Of a DNA stretch of 64,000 bases, positions 61,173 to 64,000 are shown in pieces (within the stretch, counting starts at the first letter, position 1; every line of letters begins with the position of its first letter). The notes under the pieces are model-generated. The model made no database searches. It worked only from the letters and a program-made list of their open reading frames with translations, and was not told the origin of the DNA. The stretch comes from Leeuwenhoekiella sp. (GTDB taxonomy: Bacteria; Bacteroidota; Bacteroidia; Flavobacteriales; Flavobacteriaceae): assembly GCA_002708845.1 (NCBI GenBank), contig PAPI01000022.1, positions 186,001-250,000 of the forward strand. The letters run 5' to 3'. The translations under genes and the position numbers were made by a program.

Positions 61173-61826
61173 TTAGAAAAAAGGAGCGTATTGCTCCACT
61201 CTATAGTCAAAGGTGGTGTAGTCGGGATTATGAGCTTTCTGTTGTTTGAAGTTTTTCATACTACCAATTGCCCGGTTTGCAGCGCCCGAAGGTGCAGTAA
61301 GCGAAACCGTTCTGACTTTACGGTCATCAATTTCAATTTCATGAATACGTGGCACTTCCGCAGAAATCATTTTTATCTTTAAATTTTCTTTTTTTGCCTG
61401 GCGGCGAAAGAGGTATTCAGGTCCGTTTTTGCTATTGCCACCGGTAAAAATCAACGTTTCAATTTGCCTGTGTTTTCTAAGGTAACCTAGCAAATCCCTA
61501 AGTTCAACATCCTGCATCCCTAAATCGGAAGCGTCAATTTTTTCCCGCAAAGCGGAAGCTACAATGTCACAAACTCCAATTTTTCTATTGATTAAGAAAT
61601 TGGCACGTTGCGCTATAGCGTGGGCTGTGTTTTCATAAACTAAACCCAGATCAAAAATGCGGTCGAGTATAGGCCAAAGCATTCCGTTTTTACTTCCGTA
61701 GCAAAAATCTACATCTTCCGGAAGCAGCTCGCCGGTAGTAAAACGTGGAGGAGGTAAGGTGCCTACGATGAGTTTTGTTGCTTCTTCAAGATTAAATGGA
61801 GGATAAGGATGGGTGTGGTGAAACAT
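61173..61826 (-). CDS. Uracil-DNA glycosylase superfamily-like protein
   Basis: A 217-residue protein with a UDG-fold pattern: LIVGTLPPPRF (motif 1 position, near 19-29), FCYGSKNGMLWPILDRI near 45-61 and LTAPSGAANRAIG near 176-188, which resembles the P-S-x-A-N-R motif 2 of mismatch/uracil glycosylases. The catalytic residues differ from family 1 UDG, so base specificity is unknown. It lies 3 bases downstream of the thioredoxin-like gene on the same strand. Confidence 0.65.
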   Translation of the reverse strand: MFHHTHPYPPFNLEEATKLIVGTLPPPRFTTGELLPEDVDFCYGSKNGMLWPILDRIFDLGLVYENTAHAIAQRANFLINRKIGVCDIVASALREKIDASDLGMQDVELRDLLGYLRKHRQIETLIFTGGNSKNGPEYLFRRQAKKENLKIKMISAEVPRIHEIEIDDRKVRTVSLTAPSGAANRAIGSMKNFKQQKAHNPDYTTFDYRVEQYAPFF

Positions 61827-61829
61827 AAG

Positions 61830-62399
61830 TTAGTTCTCCTGAGCCTGTTTCCACTTAATGCCACACCCTACACTGGGTTTTTGAATTTTGTTTTGAGGGC
61901 GGTTGTTGAAAATATTATCCAGAGCCTCGCGTAAATCCCTTCCGTTTACGGGTATTCCGTTACCGGGACGCGAATCGTCAAGCTGCCCGCGATAGACCAG
62001 TTTAAGTTCGGAGTCAAATAAATAAAAGTCGGGCGTACAGGCGGCATCGTAGGCTTTGGCTACTTCCTGATTCTCATCAAACAGATAGGGGAAGCTGTAA
62101 TTGTATTTGCGGGCGGTTTCCCTCATTTGCCATGGACCGTCTTCCGGGTAAGCTTCAATATCATTACTGCTGATGGCGACAAAACCAAAACCTAAAACCC
62201 GGTAATCGTTTGCTACGCGCACAATCTCGTTATTCACGTGTTTGACAAAAGGACAATGATTGCATATAAACATGACCACTGTTCCCAATTCACCGGCGAT
62301 ATCCGTCAGGGTTTCATACGAGTTGGTAAGCGGATTTTGCAGTGAAAAAAACGGAGCAATTGTTCCTAAAGGAAGCATTGTTGATTCGGTTCTTGCCAT
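61830..62399 (-). CDS. Thioredoxin-fold (AhpC/TSA, redoxin) protein
   Basis: A 189-residue peroxiredoxin-like protein. IAPFFSLQNPLT starts the fold, and the active-site position reads CNHCPF (near residue 47-52), a CxxC pair as in thioredoxins rather than the single Cys of most peroxiredoxins. KAYDAACTPDFYLFD contains the cis-Pro. Cytoplasmic, without signal peptide, from ATG at 62399 (MARTESTMLP); the frame is open to 62438. It probably reduces or senses peroxide or disulfides; the partner is unknown. Confidence 0.85.
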   Translation of the reverse strand: MARTESTMLPLGTIAPFFSLQNPLTNSYETLTDIAGELGTVVMFICNHCPFVKHVNNEIVRVANDYRVLGFGFVAISSNDIEAYPEDGPWQMRETARKYNYSFPYLFDENQEVAKAYDAACTPDFYLFDSELKLVYRGQLDDSRPGNGIPVNGRDLREALDNIFNNRPQNKIQKPSVGCGIKWKQAQEN

Positions 62400-62611
62400 A
62401 GCACGAAGATTTTTAAGTAGTGCAATATAGGTAAGCAAGAGTTGAGATTTGTTACAAATACTAAAGTTGTTTTAAATCTTTGGGGCAGCTGCTTTGCCTT
62501 TGTAACTTTAATGAAATACACTTGAGGTCTAATTGTCAAGGTTATTCAAGTTTTTCTAAAAAGGAGTTACAACTAATCTAAACTCGGTCAATCGAGTAAA
62601 ACCAAAATATT

Positions 62612-62917
62612 ATGAAAAATACATATAGTTCGCTTTCTAAAGCGATAGAAGATTTAAAGGACAAAGGTTACGATACCGATTTTAATCTGGTAGATGAAGG
62701 GATTGAATCCAAGCATCTAAAGAAAACCTGGAACGCCGGACAAATCGAAGTAGAGGATGCGATGCGTTTTGAAGGAATGACCAACCCAGGAGACAACTCT
62801 GTACTTTATGTGATTAATACAGACAGCGGCGAAAAAGGCTTGTTGGTTGATGCCTATGGAGCTTACAGTGGTCAGATTTCTCAGGAAATGATTCAAAAGC
62901 TGAAGATCGAACATTAA
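62612..62917 (+). CDS. Small conserved hypothetical protein
   Basis: A 101-residue soluble acidic protein (SSLSKAIEDLKDKGYDTDFNL; FEGMTNPGDNSVLYVI; QISQEMIQKLKIEH). It recalls a small Bacteroidota protein sometimes annotated as phosphoribosylpyrophosphate synthetase, although no PRPP motif is present. Its TAA overlaps the ATG of the CsaA-like gene by one base (TAATG), so the two are translationally coupled. Confidence 0.72.
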   Translation: MKNTYSSLSKAIEDLKDKGYDTDFNLVDEGIESKHLKKTWNAGQIEVEDAMRFEGMTNPGDNSVLYVINTDSGEKGLLVDAYGAYSGQISQEMIQKLKIEH

Positions 62918-63255
62918 TGGAAAACAACTTAAGTTGGGCTGAATTTGAACGCGTGGAAATGCGTGTAGGTACAATAATGACTGTAAGTGACTTCCCCGAG
63001 GCCCGAAAGCCGGCTTTTCAGTTGCAGATTGATTTTGGCGATGCGATAGGCATCCGCAAGACATCGGCGCAAATAACTAAAAAGTATGATCGCACCGAAT
63101 TGGTAGGTAAACAGGTTATTGCGGTGGTCAACTTTCCGAAAAAGCAGATTGCCAATTTTATGAGCGAATGTCTGGTTCTGGGAGCAGTTGATGGAGATGC
63201 AGTAACGTTATTGAGTCCTGATCTGCCGGTTAAAAACGGATTGCGCATTGGCTAG
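62917..63255 (+). CDS. tRNA-binding-domain protein CsaA-like
   Basis: A 112-residue OB-fold protein of the CsaA/EMAP-II-like tRNA-binding family: FERVEMRVGTIMTVSDFPEA at the N-terminus, KPAFQLQIDFGD, GIRKTSAQIT, and NFMSECLVLGA near 88-98. CsaA was described as an export-linked chaperone in Bacillus; here the role is unproven. It is coupled to the upstream small gene and is followed by dispersed repeat copy B. Confidence 0.87.
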   Translation: MENNLSWAEFERVEMRVGTIMTVSDFPEARKPAFQLQIDFGDAIGIRKTSAQITKKYDRTELVGKQVIAVVNFPKKQIANFMSECLVLGAVDGDAVTLLSPDLPVKNGLRIG

Positions 63256-63347
63256 CCCTTGCGATAGCGATAGCAGCGGCATCCTTTTTTGAGCCTAAGG
63301 CGAAAAAAAGATATAGCGGATAGCGCGGTGCTTTAGCAATCGCCCAA
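63255..63347. repeat. Dispersed repeat, copy B (GATAGCAGCGG...AGCGGATAGC type)
   Basis: GCCCTTGCGATAGCGATAGC, then AGCGGCATCCTTTTTT, AGATATAGCGGATAGCGCGG and CGCCCAAA. It shares ordered blocks with copy A at 40121. The outer blocks can pair in part (CGATAGCAGCGG with the later ATAGCGGATAGC is a partial direct repeat), and ATCCTTTTTT pairs with AAAAAAAGAT. Confidence 0.75.
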
Positions 63348-63352
63348 AAATT

Positions 63353-63387
63353 AAAAACCCACACTTCAATCGAAATGTGGGTTTTTT
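63353..63387. terminator. Bidirectional terminator between converging genes
   Basis: AAAAACCCACA (63353-63363) and TGTGGGTTTTT (63376-63386) form an 11-bp stem with A and T flanks, between the CsaA-like gene and the DUF779 gene. Confidence 0.85.
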
Positions 63388-63404
63388 ATTGAGGTCTGTC
63401 TAAT

Positions 63405-63779
63405 TTATTCTTCCCCGCTACGGGTAGGGCTGAGGTCCTTAGCCTCGTCGGGGGTATACATACGGGATTTGATTACAAATCGTATCCCTAAGGGTATTTC
63501 TAACGAAAAACTTGAGCCACGACCGGACGTGATATCTACAGTGAGTTGGGTATGCTTCCAGTATTCAAACTGGTCTTTTGACATAAAAAACTCACAGCCG
63601 TGAATGGTGCCCAGATACACATCAGTCTCATTGATCATGAGGTCACCCTTAGGGAAACACATAGGCGAGGAGCCGTCGCAACAACCCCCGCTTTGGTGAA
63701 ACATGAGTTCACCGTGTTGCTCCCGTAACTGATCAATTATCTCTTTTGCGGCATCTGTAGCCTGTACCCGTTGCGTCAT
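63405..63779 (-). CDS. DUF779 family protein
   Basis: A 124-residue protein with the DUF779 core: GELMFHQSGGCCDGSSPMCF near 23-42 (three Cys, possibly metal-binding), EFFMSKDQFEYWKHTQLTVD near 68-87 and DITSGRGSSFSLEIPLGIRF. The family is typically found next to aldehyde dehydrogenases, as here: the next gene upstream (10 bases away) is an ALDH. A role as accessory factor is inferred from that association. Confidence 0.9.
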   Translation of the reverse strand: MTQRVQATDAAKEIIDQLREQHGELMFHQSGGCCDGSSPMCFPKGDLMINETDVYLGTIHGCEFFMSKDQFEYWKHTQLTVDITSGRGSSFSLEIPLGIRFVIKSRMYTPDEAKDLSPTRSGEE

Positions 63780-63789
63780 AATTTGGTTT

Positions 63790-64000
63790 TTAGAAAAAGC
63801 CCATTGCTTTTTTATCGTAAGAAATCAACATGTTTTTGGTGTGACGGTAATGTGCCAACATCATTTTGTGATTTTCACGACCGATACCTGATTTTTTGTA
63901 TCCGCCAAACGGTGCGTGAGCAGGATAATTATGGTAATTATTTACCCAAACACGACCGGCTTTTATGGCTCTCGAAATTTGATAGGCCTGATGCGTATCA
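63790..64000 (-). CDS. Aldehyde dehydrogenase, C-terminal part (5' truncated by window)
   Basis: Translating the minus strand from the window edge gives 69 codons plus a stop at 63790-63792. The sequence includes [20 protein letters not shown], then [15 protein letters not shown] and the end [15 protein letters not shown]. This is the NAD(P)+-dependent ALDH C-terminus that contains the PFGGYKxSGxGRE hallmark. The catalytic Cys is beyond the window. DUF779 follows after 10 bases. Confidence 0.9.
   Translation of the reverse strand, partial: DTHQAYQISRAIKAGRVWVNNYHNYPAHAPFGGYKKSGIGRENHKMMLAHYRHTKNMLISYDKKAMGFF

Overview
The window is a 64 kb piece of a Bacteroidota chromosome, almost certainly a (probably marine) member of the Flavobacteriaceae. 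This rests on the gliding-motility genes gldB and gldC, a dcw cell-wall/division cluster lacking murF and ddl, a SusC/SusD pair, several promoters of the Bacteroidetes TAnnTTTG type, and a very long FtsZ tail. The genus cannot be fixed from the sequence alone. Nearly all genes are ordinary housekeeping genes, packed tightly on both strands.

Layout. 1-5060: the 3' end of dnaG, an atypical LuxR-type response regulator, nadE, gldB-gldC, a small conserved protein, engB and an alpha/beta hydrolase. 5215-21024: the dcw cluster mraZ-rsmH-ftsL-ftsI-murE-mraY-murD-ftsW-murG-murC-ftsQ-ftsA-ftsZ, read in one direction behind a regularly spaced set of GTGG repeats (a MraZ box); it makes the lipid-linked peptidoglycan precursor and builds the septal machine. 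21151-24242: a YqeY-like gene, a tRNA-Arg gene, then a short segment with a secreted M57-type metalloprotease and a divergent curlin-repeat protein, closed by a decayed partial copy of the same tRNA. This looks like the scar of an integrated element and is the most unusual part of the window. 24314-28714: two paralogous membrane proteins, prfA, pyrF and a metal/cobalamin-receptor-like protein. 28768-36209 (minus strand): SusD, SusC, a PfkB kinase, a DUF4197 lipoprotein and purU.

36375-41903: a fused B12-dependent acyl-CoA mutase (IcmF type), a 460-base spacer packed with palindromic repeats, two small paralogous helical proteins and an Lrp/AsnC regulator with an 11-bp-arm palindrome at its promoter. 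41862-47246 (minus): an apparent operon of aminotransferase, murB, a small Cys-rich membrane protein, a glycosyltransferase, an ECF sigma factor and an Nramp-related transporter lacking the usual metal ligands. 47357-52008: a double-aspartyl-protease/PDZ protein, a DUF1573 protein and valS. 52030-56847 (minus): rsfS-ftsH and LUD-cdsA-psd-acbP (phospholipid synthesis and quality control). 56931-64000: birA, an SRPBCC protein, pyrE, a Nudix hydrolase, an M14 carboxypeptidase, a UDG-like protein, a thioredoxin-fold protein, a small hypothetical, a CsaA-like protein, a DUF779 protein and the 3' end of an aldehyde dehydrogenase.

No phage, transposase, integrase, rRNA or CRISPR array is visible. 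Function calls rest on motif recognition by eye; no database search was run.
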